A stretch of DNA of 64,000 bases. It comes from Planctomycetota bacterium. GTDB lineage: Bacteria > Planctomycetota > UBA1135 > GCA-002686595. Numbering within the stretch: the first letter of the stretch is position 1; the number at the start of each line of letters is the position of its first letter. Below are positions 1 through 8,384 of the stretch, piece by piece. The position numbers were made by a program, and so were the translations under genes. The notes below the pieces were generated by a model that ran no database searches, had not been told where the DNA came from, and saw only the letters and a list, made by a program, of their open reading frames with translations. The stretch covers positions 1 to 64,000 of the forward strand of contig JABABA010000002.1 in assembly GCA_014238415.1 (NCBI GenBank), read 5' to 3'.

Positions 1-408
1 GGCCAGATCCCGGCCCTCACCCAATGAGTAGACCCCAAGGTCCGGCGCGTGCTGAGCCTCAAGAGCAATCAGACGAGCCCATTCGCGGTTTTCGGGGATG
101 TCCGGAGCCTCGCTGCTGAACGGCTCGGCGCGCACAGACGCATCGTTCTGAAAGTAGCGCGCCATCAAGGACACCCCTTCCACCTTATACAAGTCCTCAC
201 GATCAGTCTGGCCTGCAGGCAGACGCAGCTGAATGTCCGGGACCGCGCGATCCGCCGCAGGTCCGCTGAGCCCGATGATCGTGTTGAAGTCCAACACAAT
301 CACACCCACCACCGTGGCGACTCCCAGAGCAATACCGAGGGTCGAAAACAGGGTGCGCCCGGGCCGAGAAGACAGGCCACGCCAGGCAAGGGTCCGAGCC
401 AACCCCAT
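1..408 (-). CDS. ABC transporter permease, MacB/LolC-E type (N-terminal part, cut by window edge)
   Basis: The minus-strand frame is open from an ATG at 406-408 to the window edge (136 codons). Residues about 15-40 form one hydrophobic segment (TLFSTLGIALGVATVVGVIV) preceded by Arg-rich residues, the usual start of an FtsX/MacB-type permease. A soluble periplasmic region follows, as expected between TM1 and TM2. The start codon overlaps the stop of the upstream ATPase (TGATG), so the two are translationally coupled and almost certainly form one exporter or lipoprotein-releasing transporter. Substrate is unknown. The C-terminal three membrane segments lie outside the window. Confidence 0.8.
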   Translation of the reverse strand, partial: MGLARTLAWRGLSSRPGRTLFSTLGIALGVATVVGVIVLDFNTIIGLSGPAADRAVPDIQLRLPAGQTDREDLYKVEGVSLMARYFQNDASVRAEPFSSEAPDIPENREWARLIALEAQHAPDLGVYSLGEGRDLA

Positions 409-1154
409 CAGATACTCAAGTCCTTGAGCGCCTCGTGGATCTCATCAACGGTAAGGCCAGGCCCTCGGAGTTCCGCATCCTGAGCCAACTCCCCATCCAC
501 CAGGAACAGCACACGATCTGCAAAGGCCGCGTCCCGCGGATTGTGAGTCACGAGCAGGACGCTACGCCCATCTTCGTCGCAACAACTGCGCAGGATCTCC
601 ATCACCTGGGCCCCCGCCTTTTGGGACAAGTTGCCCGTGGGCTCATCGCACAGAAGCAGAGGCTGCTCGCCCATCAGTGCGCGAGCGATCGAGGTGCGCT
701 GCATCTCGCCACCGGAAAGTTGATGGGGCAGGGCGTCGAGGCGAGCGGCGAGTCCCAGGCGTTCGGCCAGAGTTGTCACCCGTGTACGAGCTGCGTCGGC
801 CATGCCGTGCCCAGCGATGGCCAGCGGCAGCGCGATGTTCTCCTGTACGCTCAGGTTGGGCATCAGGTTGAAGAACTGAAACACATAGCCCACCTGCTCG
901 CGTCGCTGCAACGTGCACCGCCTTTCTGACAACTGGGCGAGGTCCTGCCCCGCCAACTGCACTGTCCCCGCGGATGGCTTATCCAGCCCACTAAGCAAGT
1001 GCAACAAGGTGGATTTGCCTGAGCCGCTGGGTCCCATGACGCAGACGAACTCCCCGGACTGAACGCTGAAGGATATCTCCCGCAGAATGGGAACGCGCTC
1101 GCTCCCTTGACCATGGAACTTGTAAACGCCTTGGGCTTCGACTGCTACGGACAT
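408..1154 (-). CDS. ABC transporter ATP-binding protein, LolD/MacB family
   Basis: This 248-residue protein has a complete ABC ATPase set: Walker A GPSGSGKST (41-49), Q-loop at FQFFNLMP (about 93-99), signature LSGGE (146-150), Walker B LLLCDE (166-171) and the switch His in LLVTHN (about 204). FNLMPNLSVQEN is characteristic of the LolD/MacB/FtsE branch, which powers MacB-fold mechanotransmission or lipoprotein release rather than channel transport. It overlaps the start of the permease and begins 25 nt after the stop of the redox FG-GAP gene, so all three are probably co-transcribed. Length is normal for the family. The substrate cannot be deduced. Confidence 0.88.
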   Translation of the reverse strand: MSVAVEAQGVYKFHGQGSERVPILREISFSVQSGEFVCVMGPSGSGKSTLLHLLSGLDKPSAGTVQLAGQDLAQLSERRCTLQRREQVGYVFQFFNLMPNLSVQENIALPLAIAGHGMADAARTRVTTLAERLGLAARLDALPHQLSGGEMQRTSIARALMGEQPLLLCDEPTGNLSQKAGAQVMEILRSCCDEDGRSVLLVTHNPRDAAFADRVLFLVDGELAQDAELRGPGLTVDEIHEALKDLSI

Positions 1155-1179
1155 GAAGAAATGCTAACGCATCAAACCC

Positions 1180-2889
1180 CTAGTCCAATGACACCTCTGA
1201 AGAATGCACTGGCAGACACATCTCGTCGTCGCAGGCCTGAAAATGCATGGAAACCTTGAGCCCTGGCGTAGATGCCTCCAGCAAGCGCACTTCGCAGGTA
1301 AACTTCGCCTGATCTACATACCAACTGACCTGCGGATTGTTGAAATCGGGAACCGATACGGAACTGCACTTCCAGGGACTCACCATCTCGACCCCCGCAG
1401 GCAAGGTCAAGGCGGGATGCACCAGCGTGTACTCGCTTTCCTTGGGCAATTCAGCGTAGACGTGCCACCCCGAGTCGATGGTCAGACTGGCCTCAATTGA
1501 AAGGCGTCTGGGGTCCCCCTCGATGGGAGTCGAAACCACTTTGAGGATCGTGGGCCCGAACTCCTGCGTACCTTGACGCTGACTGCCAGCTTCTAGAGTG
1601 GAAGCGCCTGTCTTCTTGCCTGGGGCAATCCCCAAGCAAAGCCAAACCCAACCGTGCGTGACCGACTTCTTGCGATCAAAGCTCGACCAGGTCTTGGCAA
1701 CAGGACCGAGAGCCTTGCGTGCGGCCCCCATGGCATCGATCACCTCTTGTGGAATGCCGCCGGGCTTACCCACATACTTGTTGCGTTCCTTGACCGCAGC
1801 GGAATAGTCGTCATTCAAGCGATCGTAGGTTGGCTTGAGTGCACGCTTCTCGGCCTCCTGTTTTTCCGTCAATGGAGGTAGTTGCCTGTAGAGCCATTGC
1901 ACATCACCGATCAGAAGGTCCAGTTGGCCATCATTGTTCCAATCTGTGACGCTGACCTTGGTACGCGATCCCGGTGCCACGGGGCCGTCCTCCTCAGAAC
2001 GCTCTTCAAAAGGAGACTCAGGCACCAAGACCTCTTGTTCCCCGTAGATTGGGTGGTTGTTCTCACCCAAGTTGCGGTACCAGTATGCACCGCCATGCTC
2101 GGATCCCACGAGCAAGTCCTGGACTCCATCCCCGTCCCAATCCGCATGATGAGCGTTTGAGCCCTTGACCTTCTTCCCTGACACTGTGCGCAGGGGAGTG
2201 GTCTTCACGGCCCAGAGCGGCGCTTGCCTGGTACCCTCGTTGACCACCAACTGAACTCCGCTCATGCGCGTACCAATGACAAGATCCAGGTCGCCGTCGC
2301 CGTCATAGTCCACCGCCTCGGGGGTCACAGACATGCCCACTTCCAATGGGTCACCCTCGCGATTCAGCAAGAAACGCCCCTGGGCAAAAGACATCCCTCC
2401 GGCTCCCTCAAACAGATAGATCTCACCGGTATAGGAACCGGAGAGAATATCCAGGTCGCCATCACCATCGTAGTCCACAAACTGTGGAACAAAGGAGATG
2501 CATCAGGTGGTGGGGATGCTGGCGAATTCCTTTCCCGCTCGCAGGTATTCGAAGTCGCTGTATTCGGGAGCGCTGTTCGTCCCCAGGTTGCGGTAGATAC
2601 GCAACTTGCCCTCGGCAAAACCGGAGCTCCACTTCTTGCGCACGCCTGCGGGCAACCTCTCGGGGGAAAACTTGCCCCTGCCAAACTCTCCCACCAGCAG
2701 GTCTCGTCGGCCGTCCCCATCAAAATCCATCACCAGGGGCGCCGCATGCCCAACGGTCACATCGATCGCAGTATCCCCGCCGAGAATCCGTACAGGAGAA
2801 GCCAACCTTGGCCGAGCGTCTGCCGGCTCATCCTGTGGAAGAGGTGACAGTGAGAGTGCAGCTAGAGAGACCCAGATGAGGTTCGTCAT
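1180..2889 (-). CDS. Candidate selenoprotein: secreted FG-GAP/VCBS repeat protein with C-terminal DsbD-alpha-like domain (UGA readthrough at 2503-2505)
   Basis: One frame of 570 codons is interrupted only by TGA at 2505-2503. Translation stays in the same frame on both sides, reading ...FASIPTT-(UGA)-C-ISFVPQFVDYDGDGD. Read as selenocysteine, the product has a signal peptide (1 to about 22), five DxDGDG calcium-type FG-GAP repeats (one before and four after the UGA), a helical insertion (about 330-400) and a C-terminal domain (about 455-569) resembling the N-terminal domain of DsbD, with the Cys pair CDDEMC (553, 558). Sec would be residue 129, next to Cys130. A SECIS-like hairpin follows the UGA. 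The start chosen is ATG 2887-2889, 7 nt after a TAGTAT box; an in-frame ATG at 2898 is the alternative. TGA is an ordinary stop in neighbouring genes, so it is not generally reassigned. Alternatives are a nonsense mutation or a sequencing error from a Cys codon. Confidence 0.72.
2473..2490 (-). promoter_or_regulatory. Bacterial SECIS-like hairpin downstream of in-frame UGA
   Basis: Counting the U of the UGA as 1, G16-C33 and U17-A32 pair, U18 is bulged, bases 19-23 (CCACA) pair with 27-31 (UGUGG), and the apical loop is G24-U25-U26. The E. coli fdhF element has a bulged U at 17 or 18 and essential G23-U24 in the loop, so both geometry and spacing agree within one nucleotide. A G at the first loop position fits the published bacterial SECIS consensus. 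The hairpin lies in coding sequence, as is normal for bacteria. Confidence 0.65.
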
Positions 2890-2896
2890 GCATCGC

Positions 2897-2902
2897 ATAC
2901 TA
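2897..2902 (-). promoter_or_regulatory. -10-like box (TAGTAT) for the candidate selenoprotein gene
   Basis: TAGTAT on the minus strand ends 7 nt before the ATG at 2889, which would place the transcription start at or near the A of the start codon. No Shine-Dalgarno sequence precedes the ATG. No clear -35 is seen. Confidence 0.4.
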
Positions 2903-2961
2903 CCAGGACCTGAGACACCCCCCAGCCAGGGCTCCAGGAGCGGGTTCTCGGATAAAAGGAA

Positions 2962-2991
2962 GGCGGGGACCTGATTGCTCAGGTCCCCGCC
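2962..2991. terminator. Perfect 13-bp hairpin, terminator-like
   Basis: The arms 2962-2974 and 2979-2991 are perfect inverted complements with a TTGC loop. The minus-strand side is followed by TTCCTTTTATCC and the plus-strand side by a pyrimidine-rich tract with TTTTT at about 3008-3012, so it could stop transcription in both directions. Confidence 0.55.
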
Positions 2992-3277
2992 GTCTCCTTC
3001 TTCTGACTTTTTCTCTCCTCGGCATCCCTAGGGGGTCTCACTCCCCGGTCCGGCTCAATTCTCTCCTTCGATACTCGGCTTTGTCATCCAGCCATACGAA
3101 CTGGATGACACCGGCAGGAGCCAGAAGAAAGCCTGTCCCGAACTGAAATTCCGGAAGAATGAAGAACTGCTCCTCCCAGGGGCCTAAGGCAGGGGTTCCA
3201 GGGCCAAAAATGAGACACAGCCGTTGAATAGGGGCATTCTGGCGGGCGAGCACAGCATGAGCCCCTGAAATGAGGAT

Positions 3278-3305
3278 GGGCCCGCTGGTCCCCACCAGCG
3301 GGCCC
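3278..3305. terminator. Perfect 12-bp GC-rich hairpin, terminator-like
   Basis: The arms 3278-3289 and 3294-3305 are exact inverted complements with a CCCC loop. U-richness downstream is weak on both strands (best on minus, ATCCTCATTTC), so intrinsic termination is plausible but not certain. Confidence 0.45.
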
Positions 3306-3468
3306 TGATCGACTCCATTCGGAGTCAGGATCCCCAACGCAGCCTTGCGGCTACGGGGGACTCAGCCGAAGAAGCCAAAAGCCCGAACGGGGAAAAAAGA
3401 AAGAAACTTCGATCGCTGCCTGGAGGCCCCTGGAGGGTTTCTTGGAGCAAGGGCTCCCTCAAACGGAA

Positions 3469-3493
3469 GCGGGCCTCCCCAAAGGAAGGCCCG
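3469..3493 (-). terminator. GC-rich hairpin downstream of the lpoB-like gene
   Basis: The arms GCGGGCCTCC and GGAAGGCCCGC pair with one bulged base. The minus-strand side is followed by TTCCGTTTGAG. It lies 100 nt past the stop of the LpoB-like gene and is a likely transcript end for that operon. Confidence 0.45.
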
Positions 3494-3593
3494 CCGCCAG
3501 GATGGATTCGTCGTGATGATCGTCGCCACTTGTGCGACACCTCTCTCAGCGGCATACCGCCAAAAACCGAACATCACTTTCTTGAAGAGTGTC

Positions 3594-4211
3594 TCAACTG
3601 AAGATTCCAGAGCGCTGAGTCTTACGGATCTCGGACTCGTCGGCCCAGATGATCTCGCCAGACTCAATGTTGACACATTGCAGGACCAGCTGGAAGTAGA
3701 CGTCTTTGGTCTTGATGCCGGCGGTCTCAAGAGAGCGGCGCTTAGTCTTGGTGATGTCGCGCAGAGATCCAAAGACCACCACATCCGCACCGAGTTGCTT
3801 CCCAAAGGCCTTGGCCTGAGCAGGGTCAACTCTGCCTGAGCCTTGCTGGAAGCGAACCTGCTGTTCAATTTCCCCTTGACCCTGGTGCTCGGCCACGATC
3901 TTGAATTTCCTGGTACCCACCAATTGAGCGGTCATCTTGTCACGCAATCCCCCTAGATCAATGTGCTCGCCGGTCAGGTTCTGAAAGCCGCCCATATACA
4001 CAACAATGCGCTTGTCTGCGCCCTTGCCGGGGTGATCAAGGAATGCCAGTTGGGTGTCGGCTATCAAACTGTCGGTCATCTCCGCAGCAAAAGTCTGGAG
4101 GTCGGTGGAACCCCACTCTGCATTGACGGTCTCAGTAGCAGAAGCATCGCCATAGCCCGTCGAACCACAGCTGGCGAAAGTAAAGATAGATAGGATCAGA
4201 AGTGTTTTCAT
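3594..4211 (-). CDS. lpoB: LpoB-like penicillin-binding protein activator lipoprotein
   Basis: A lipoprotein signal (MKTLLILSIFTFASCGS, lipobox FASC) is followed by a roughly 170-residue domain with the LpoB/COG3417 pattern: a conserved ADKRIVVYMGGFQNLTGEHID strand-turn, a helix ending in LRDKMTAQLVGT, the LGADVVVFGSL strand and the C-terminal GEIIWADESEIRK. In proteobacteria LpoB is an outer-membrane lipoprotein that stimulates peptidoglycan synthesis by PBP1b. The ATG at 4211 has a GGAG Shine-Dalgarno 8 nt upstream, so it is preferred over the in-frame TTG at 4235. It follows a COG3014-like gene, a pairing also seen elsewhere. Function in this organism is inferred from the family. Confidence 0.8.
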   Translation of the reverse strand: MKTLLILSIFTFASCGSTGYGDASATETVNAEWGSTDLQTFAAEMTDSLIADTQLAFLDHPGKGADKRIVVYMGGFQNLTGEHIDLGGLRDKMTAQLVGTRKFKIVAEHQGQGEIEQQVRFQQGSGRVDPAQAKAFGKQLGADVVVFGSLRDITKTKRRSLETAGIKTKDVYFQLVLQCVNIESGEIIWADESEIRKTQRSGIFS

Positions 4212-4231
4212 GGATTGGACTCCGTAAGGGT

Positions 4232-5542
4232 TCAAGGGTTTGGCTTTTGCCCGGCTTGTGAGTTGACCTGCTGGCCTCCCACTTGCCGGGCGTGAATGTC
4301 ATGATTTATGGTTCGCGCAAAGACGAACATGGTCTCGCCAGGATCAAGATGCACGCGCCCAAGATCGGCCAAGCCGCCGCCAGGAACCTCCACAGCAAGG
4401 CTATGCTCGCCGCTGGGCACGAATATCCGGGCAGCAGCCCAGGATCCTGGCAGGGTGCTCCAGCAACGCAGGTCAGCGCGCTCGGTAGCCATATTGAACA
4501 AGTCTCCGATGATGGCTCCAGCCACGCCGATCTCATCGTCAAGCTCTTGACGCAACTCTCGCTTGATCACAGTGCGCACCAGTGAACGAGCAACCAGCCA
4601 GGCAATGCGATCCTTGAGACTCTCCGAAGCGAGACGCTCAATATCCTCCAGCTGAGCGCTGCGAACCGCATAATCGGACACATGCAGCGTAATTGGTGAA
4701 GCAGAATGCCGGCCATACACGATCTCAGGTAACGCGACGACCAAGAGCCCGTCATCAGTTGCCACCGTCAACCGCGCCTCTCTCTTCGTGGGTCCCATAC
4801 CCAGGCCGGCAATCAGGATCACCCGTGCACTTCCATCGGGAACGGGGCTGGCCGTTCCAAACTTCGCTTCCCATTGAGCTGTGTCCTCGGCCAGACCGAG
4901 GGAGCGGGAAATGCGCACCAAGGACGGACCGTGCAATGACTCCGCGACGCCCAACTGGGCTAGAGCCTTGTAGTCGATGTAGGCTTCGTCCAGCTGACCG
5001 GTGATCTCGTGCCCAATTGCTGAAAGAAAGGTCGCCAGACCTCCAGCACGATAATTGCTGCCGTGGAAACGCTCTTCGGCGGCAAGCAGCCGATTTGAAC
5101 GGCGCACCTCGACCATCATGTCTTCCACATTGCCGAGGCCAAGGTAGGCCAACCCCCAAAGCGCGTGCAACATGACCCGCTCGTAACCTTCGCCGACATA
5201 GTCGCTGAGTTCCTCACTCAAGGCCCAGGTGGACAAGCCTTTGCCAAGAGCCTTCGGATCCACAAGGGCGGCCTCTTCCAGGCTCCGCACCTTGCCAAAG
5301 GCCCGCTCAAAGTAAACCAAGGCTGTATCGAAGCGACCGTCGGTCAACGCCACCAGGCCAGCCTCGGTCCCGGAGAGAAAGGCCGAGTGAGTGTTGTCCC
5401 TATCAGCAAAGGTGATCTCTGCAGCGACGAAATTAGCCTCCCGAAAATCCCTCAGGGCCGCTCCCGTACGGTCCGAATAGGTCGCACAGGAGGCGAGCAG
5501 CAGGGCGAGGAGCGCTGCGGACCTGTATCTGTTAGGAGTCAT
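4232..5542 (-). CDS. COG3014-like lipoprotein with helical repeats
   Basis: This 436-residue protein starts with a lipoprotein signal (ALLALLLASCATYS, Cys about 19). Residues 30-220 are helical, TPR-like (EANFVAAEITFADRD, GRFDTALVYFERAFG, HALWGLAYLGLGNVEDMMVEVRRSN). The C-terminal half (about 240-420) is beta-rich and includes MATERADLRCWSTLPG and PGETMFVFARTINHDIHAR. This architecture matches the uncharacterised COG3014 lipoproteins commonly next to lpoB. It lies upstream of the LpoB-like gene with a 20-nt gap to the chosen start, so the two are probably one operon concerned with envelope or peptidoglycan. No enzymatic motif is visible. Confidence 0.7.
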   Translation of the reverse strand: MTPNRYRSAALLALLLASCATYSDRTGAALRDFREANFVAAEITFADRDNTHSAFLSGTEAGLVALTDGRFDTALVYFERAFGKVRSLEEAALVDPKALGKGLSTWALSEELSDYVGEGYERVMLHALWGLAYLGLGNVEDMMVEVRRSNRLLAAEERFHGSNYRAGGLATFLSAIGHEITGQLDEAYIDYKALAQLGVAESLHGPSLVRISRSLGLAEDTAQWEAKFGTASPVPDGSARVILIAGLGMGPTKREARLTVATDDGLLVVALPEIVYGRHSASPITLHVSDYAVRSAQLEDIERLASESLKDRIAWLVARSLVRTVIKRELRQELDDEIGVAGAIIGDLFNMATERADLRCWSTLPGSWAAARIFVPSGEHSLAVEVPGGGLADLGRVHLDPGETMFVFARTINHDIHARQVGGQQVNSQAGQKPNP

Positions 5543-5726
5543 GCTGTCTTCTAAAGGGGACTTGAAGAGGGCTTGCAGGGATTCTGAGGCACAAGGACCA
5601 GGACAGGTACAAGGACCATGCCAACCTCGAGGAGCCCATGCGTTGGGAGGTCACGATTATTGAGTGGATTGTAGCCGGAGGAACCATGGAACGGGGTTCA
5701 GGCCTTCGCACCGCGGGATCCCCCGC

Positions 5727-5732
5727 TAGAAT
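5727..5732 (+). promoter_or_regulatory. -10-like box (TAGAAT) upstream of mutS
   Basis: TAGAAT lies 11 nt before the mutS ATG with no Shine-Dalgarno sequence between them, predicting a 5' leader of only a few nucleotides. No clear -35 is present at 17 nt. Confidence 0.4.
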
Positions 5733-5743
5733 GAGGCGCTGCC

Positions 5744-8371
5744 ATGCGACAAGTTTCTGCGAAGAGCCGAGCCAAGGGCCAAAAGGCCACCATGATGGAC
5801 CAATTCCAGGCGGCCAAGCGTGAGCAACCGGATGCCCTGTTGTTCTTCCGCATGGGAGACTTTTATGAACTCTTCGGGGCCGACGCAGAAATCGCCTCTC
5901 GAGAACTCGGCATAACCCTTACCTCGCGCTCAAAGGGCACAAAGGACGCTCTGGCCATGGCCGGGATGCCGATCAAAGCCCACGAAGCGTACCTCATGAA
6001 GCTGGTCTCCAAGGGCTTCAAGGTGGCGATCTGCGAGCAGATGGAAGACCCCAAGACGGTCAAGGGAATCGTCAAGCGCAGCATCGTGAGAGTGGTCACG
6101 CCTGGCACGATCACAGAAGAGAACGCCCTCGACGCCCGAGCCAGCAACTACCTAGCTTGTGTCTCGGCACAAGCTGAAGGACTGGGCCTGGTCTGGACCG
6201 ACATCTCCACCGGACGCTTCATGGCAGAAGAGATCCCAGTGGATGTCCTGGAAGATGAATTGATTCGCATCAGTCCCGCAGAACTGGTCATGGCCGAGGG
6301 CTTAATCGATCAGTTTCCCGAAGTCTCTGCGATCATCGACCGAGTACAGGGGTCCCGCACAACGGAACGCCCCCCTTGGCGCTTCGAAAGCGGTGCGGCG
6401 ATGCGTGCCTGCCAGGATCACTTCAAGGTCAAGACGCTGGAGGGGTTTGGATTCGAAGATGACTCTCCGGCGATCCCGGCGGCTGGTGCTCTGATCGAAT
6501 ACCTGAACGAAACTCAGCGCGGATCTTGTGAGCATATCCTGAAACTAGAGCGGGTCGAGAACGGATCGCACCTGATCCTGGATGCAGCTACCCAAACTAC
6601 CCTGGAATTGGTCCTCACCCAACGCGACGCTCGCCGAGAAGGCACATTGCTGGAAGCCATTGACCGCACCCTGACCTCCATGGGTGGCCGCCTGCTGAGG
6701 GATTGGGTGCTTTCACCTCTGCGTGAAGTTGATGCCATCACTGCGCGACAGATGGGCCTCGAAGAATTCGTCGAGCAGCCCTTCCTGCGGGAGGAAGTGC
6801 GCGACCTGTTAAGAGATGTTCTGGATGTAGAACGTCTGGTGGCCAAGCTGGCAACTGGACGCGCCAACGCCCGAGATCTTCTGGCTCTGGCCCGTTCTCT
6901 GGCGGTTGTACAGCCCCTGCGCAAGATCCTGGACCGGGTCTATTCAAAAACCTTGGGCGACTTGCACACTGCTCTCGATCCGATCGAGACCGAAGTTCAG
7001 CGCGTACTGGATTCTCTGACGGACAATCCTCCGCACGGCCTGCGTGAGGGCGGATTGATCCGCGAAGGAGTCAATACCGAACTCGACCAACTGCGCTGTG
7101 ATGCGGGTGATGGCAAGGCCTGGATGGCGCGTTTCCAAAGCGAGGAAGCCGAGCGCTCGGGACTCCCAGGTCTCAAGATCGGCTACACCAGCGTTTTTGG
7201 CTATTACATCGAGATCCCACGGGCTCAGGCCAAGAACGCTCCGGTCAACTACACCCGCAAGCAGACCCTCAAGAACGCCGAGCGCTTCATCACTCCGGAA
7301 TTGAAGGAATACGAAGAAAGGGTGCTGGGCGCTGAGGAGCGCTCCCATGCCCTGGAGGAGAAGATCTTCGGAGAACTACGCGATTCCATGAGCACGGTCA
7401 TTCCGCGAATCCTGACCACAGCCCGTGCCCTGGCCAAGATCGATGTGCTTGCTGGACTTGCCCAGACCGCTGCGGAACAACACTACGTCAGACCAACCAT
7501 AGACAACGGTGAAAGTATCGTCATCCGGGATGGCCGGCATCCCGTGATCGAACAACACTTGGACGGAGAACCCTTCGTCCCAAACGACACCACCCTCAAT
7601 CGGGGCAACTGCTCCCTGGGGCTGATCACCGGTCCCAATATGTCGGGCAAGAGCACATATATCCGCCAGACCGCACTGATCGTCCTAATGGCCCAGATCG
7701 GGTCCTTCGTGCCAGCGGGCAAGGCACGGGTTGGCGTGGTGGACCGCATTTTCACCAGACTGGGTTCTGCCGATGATCTGTCCCGAGGCGCGTCTACATT
7801 CATGGTCGAGATGGTGGAAATCGCCAACATCATGAACAACGCCAGTCCACGCAGTCTGGTGGTACTCGACGAAGTGGGGCGCGGAACCAGCACCTATGAC
7901 GGACTCGCTCTGGCATGGGCGATCGTGGAACACTTATCCCAGGAGCTACAGGCACGGACGCTCTTTGCCACCCACTACCACCAGTTGACCTCCCTGGCAG
8001 ATTCGATAACAGGCGTTCACAACCTGAATGTTTCCGTACGCGAGTGGGGCGAAGAGATTGTCTTTCTGCACAAAATCGTGGAAGGCGGTACGGATCGCTC
8101 CTACGGGATCCATGTAGCGCGACTGGCGGGAGTGCCCGCTCTGCTTGTGGACCGTGCGCGCGATATCCTTCGCCAACTGGAAGCGGGTTCCAGTGAGGGG
8201 CCGAGAGTAACTTCTTCCCGAAACGGATCCGCAACGGAACCGGGGTCCCAGCTGGGCCTGTTCGATTTGGAACCAAGTCCCGTGGAGGTTGCTATCAGGA
8301 AGCTCGATTTGGACGAGTTGTCTCCAATTGATGCGCTCTTGGAGTTGCGAGGGTTGAAGGATCTTCTCTAG
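5744..8371 (+). CDS. mutS: DNA mismatch repair protein MutS
   Basis: At 875 residues this is a full-length MutS. The N-terminal mismatch-recognition domain carries the hallmark LLFFRMGDFYELFG (about 36-46), whose Phe and Glu contact the mismatch. Connector, lever and clamp domains follow, then the ATPase with Walker A GPNMSGKST (630-638), STFMVEM and the Walker B VVLDEVGRGTST, and the composite-site motif ATHYHQL. MutS recognises base mismatches and small loops and recruits MutL. The C-terminal tail (about 800-875) is variable. No mutL is in the window. The next gene, a TPR lipoprotein, begins 13 nt downstream, but a shared function is not evident. Confidence 0.97.
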   Translation: MRQVSAKSRAKGQKATMMDQFQAAKREQPDALLFFRMGDFYELFGADAEIASRELGITLTSRSKGTKDALAMAGMPIKAHEAYLMKLVSKGFKVAICEQMEDPKTVKGIVKRSIVRVVTPGTITEENALDARASNYLACVSAQAEGLGLVWTDISTGRFMAEEIPVDVLEDELIRISPAELVMAEGLIDQFPEVSAIIDRVQGSRTTERPPWRFESGAAMRACQDHFKVKTLEGFGFEDDSPAIPAAGALIEYLNETQRGSCEHILKLERVENGSHLILDAATQTTLELVLTQRDARREGTLLEAIDRTLTSMGGRLLRDWVLSPLREVDAITARQMGLEEFVEQPFLREEVRDLLRDVLDVERLVAKLATGRANARDLLALARSLAVVQPLRKILDRVYSKTLGDLHTALDPIETEVQRVLDSLTDNPPHGLREGGLIREGVNTELDQLRCDAGDGKAWMARFQSEEAERSGLPGLKIGYTSVFGYYIEIPRAQAKNAPVNYTRKQTLKNAERFITPELKEYEERVLGAEERSHALEEKIFGELRDSMSTVIPRILTTARALAKIDVLAGLAQTAAEQHYVRPTIDNGESIVIRDGRHPVIEQHLDGEPFVPNDTTLNRGNCSLGLITGPNMSGKSTYIRQTALIVLMAQIGSFVPAGKARVGVVDRIFTRLGSADDLSRGASTFMVEMVEIANIMNNASPRSLVVLDEVGRGTSTYDGLALAWAIVEHLSQELQARTLFATHYHQLTSLADSITGVHNLNVSVREWGEEIVFLHKIVEGGTDRSYGIHVARLAGVPALLVDRARDILRQLEAGSSEGPRVTSSRNGSATEPGSQLGLFDLEPSPVEVAIRKLDLDELSPIDALLELRGLKDLL

Positions 8372-8384
8372 TGTGGAGCGAACA

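Larger units (their letters stand above)
2903..3593. other. Noncoding region with several strong hairpins
   Basis: About 690 bases without a convincing gene. Hairpins lie at 2962-2991, 3278-3305, 3311-3326 and 3469-3493, plus a stem-loop at about 3332-3360 whose minus-strand form has a GCAA tetraloop. Minus-strand open frames here run straight through the hairpins and have no family features. The region could hold 3' ends of minus-strand transcripts and one or more small structured RNAs. I recognise no known RNA family. Confidence 0.5.

Noticed and set aside
2503-2505. Genome-wide reassignment of TGA to Trp as explanation of the in-frame stop
   Set aside because: Several neighbouring genes end with TGA exactly at the family's expected C-terminus (for example mature ends at 11527-11529 and 27100-27102), so TGA is a normal stop here.
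3038-3337. Minus-strand 99-residue open frame
   Set aside because: It runs through the perfect hairpin at 3278-3305, has no Shine-Dalgarno and no family features.
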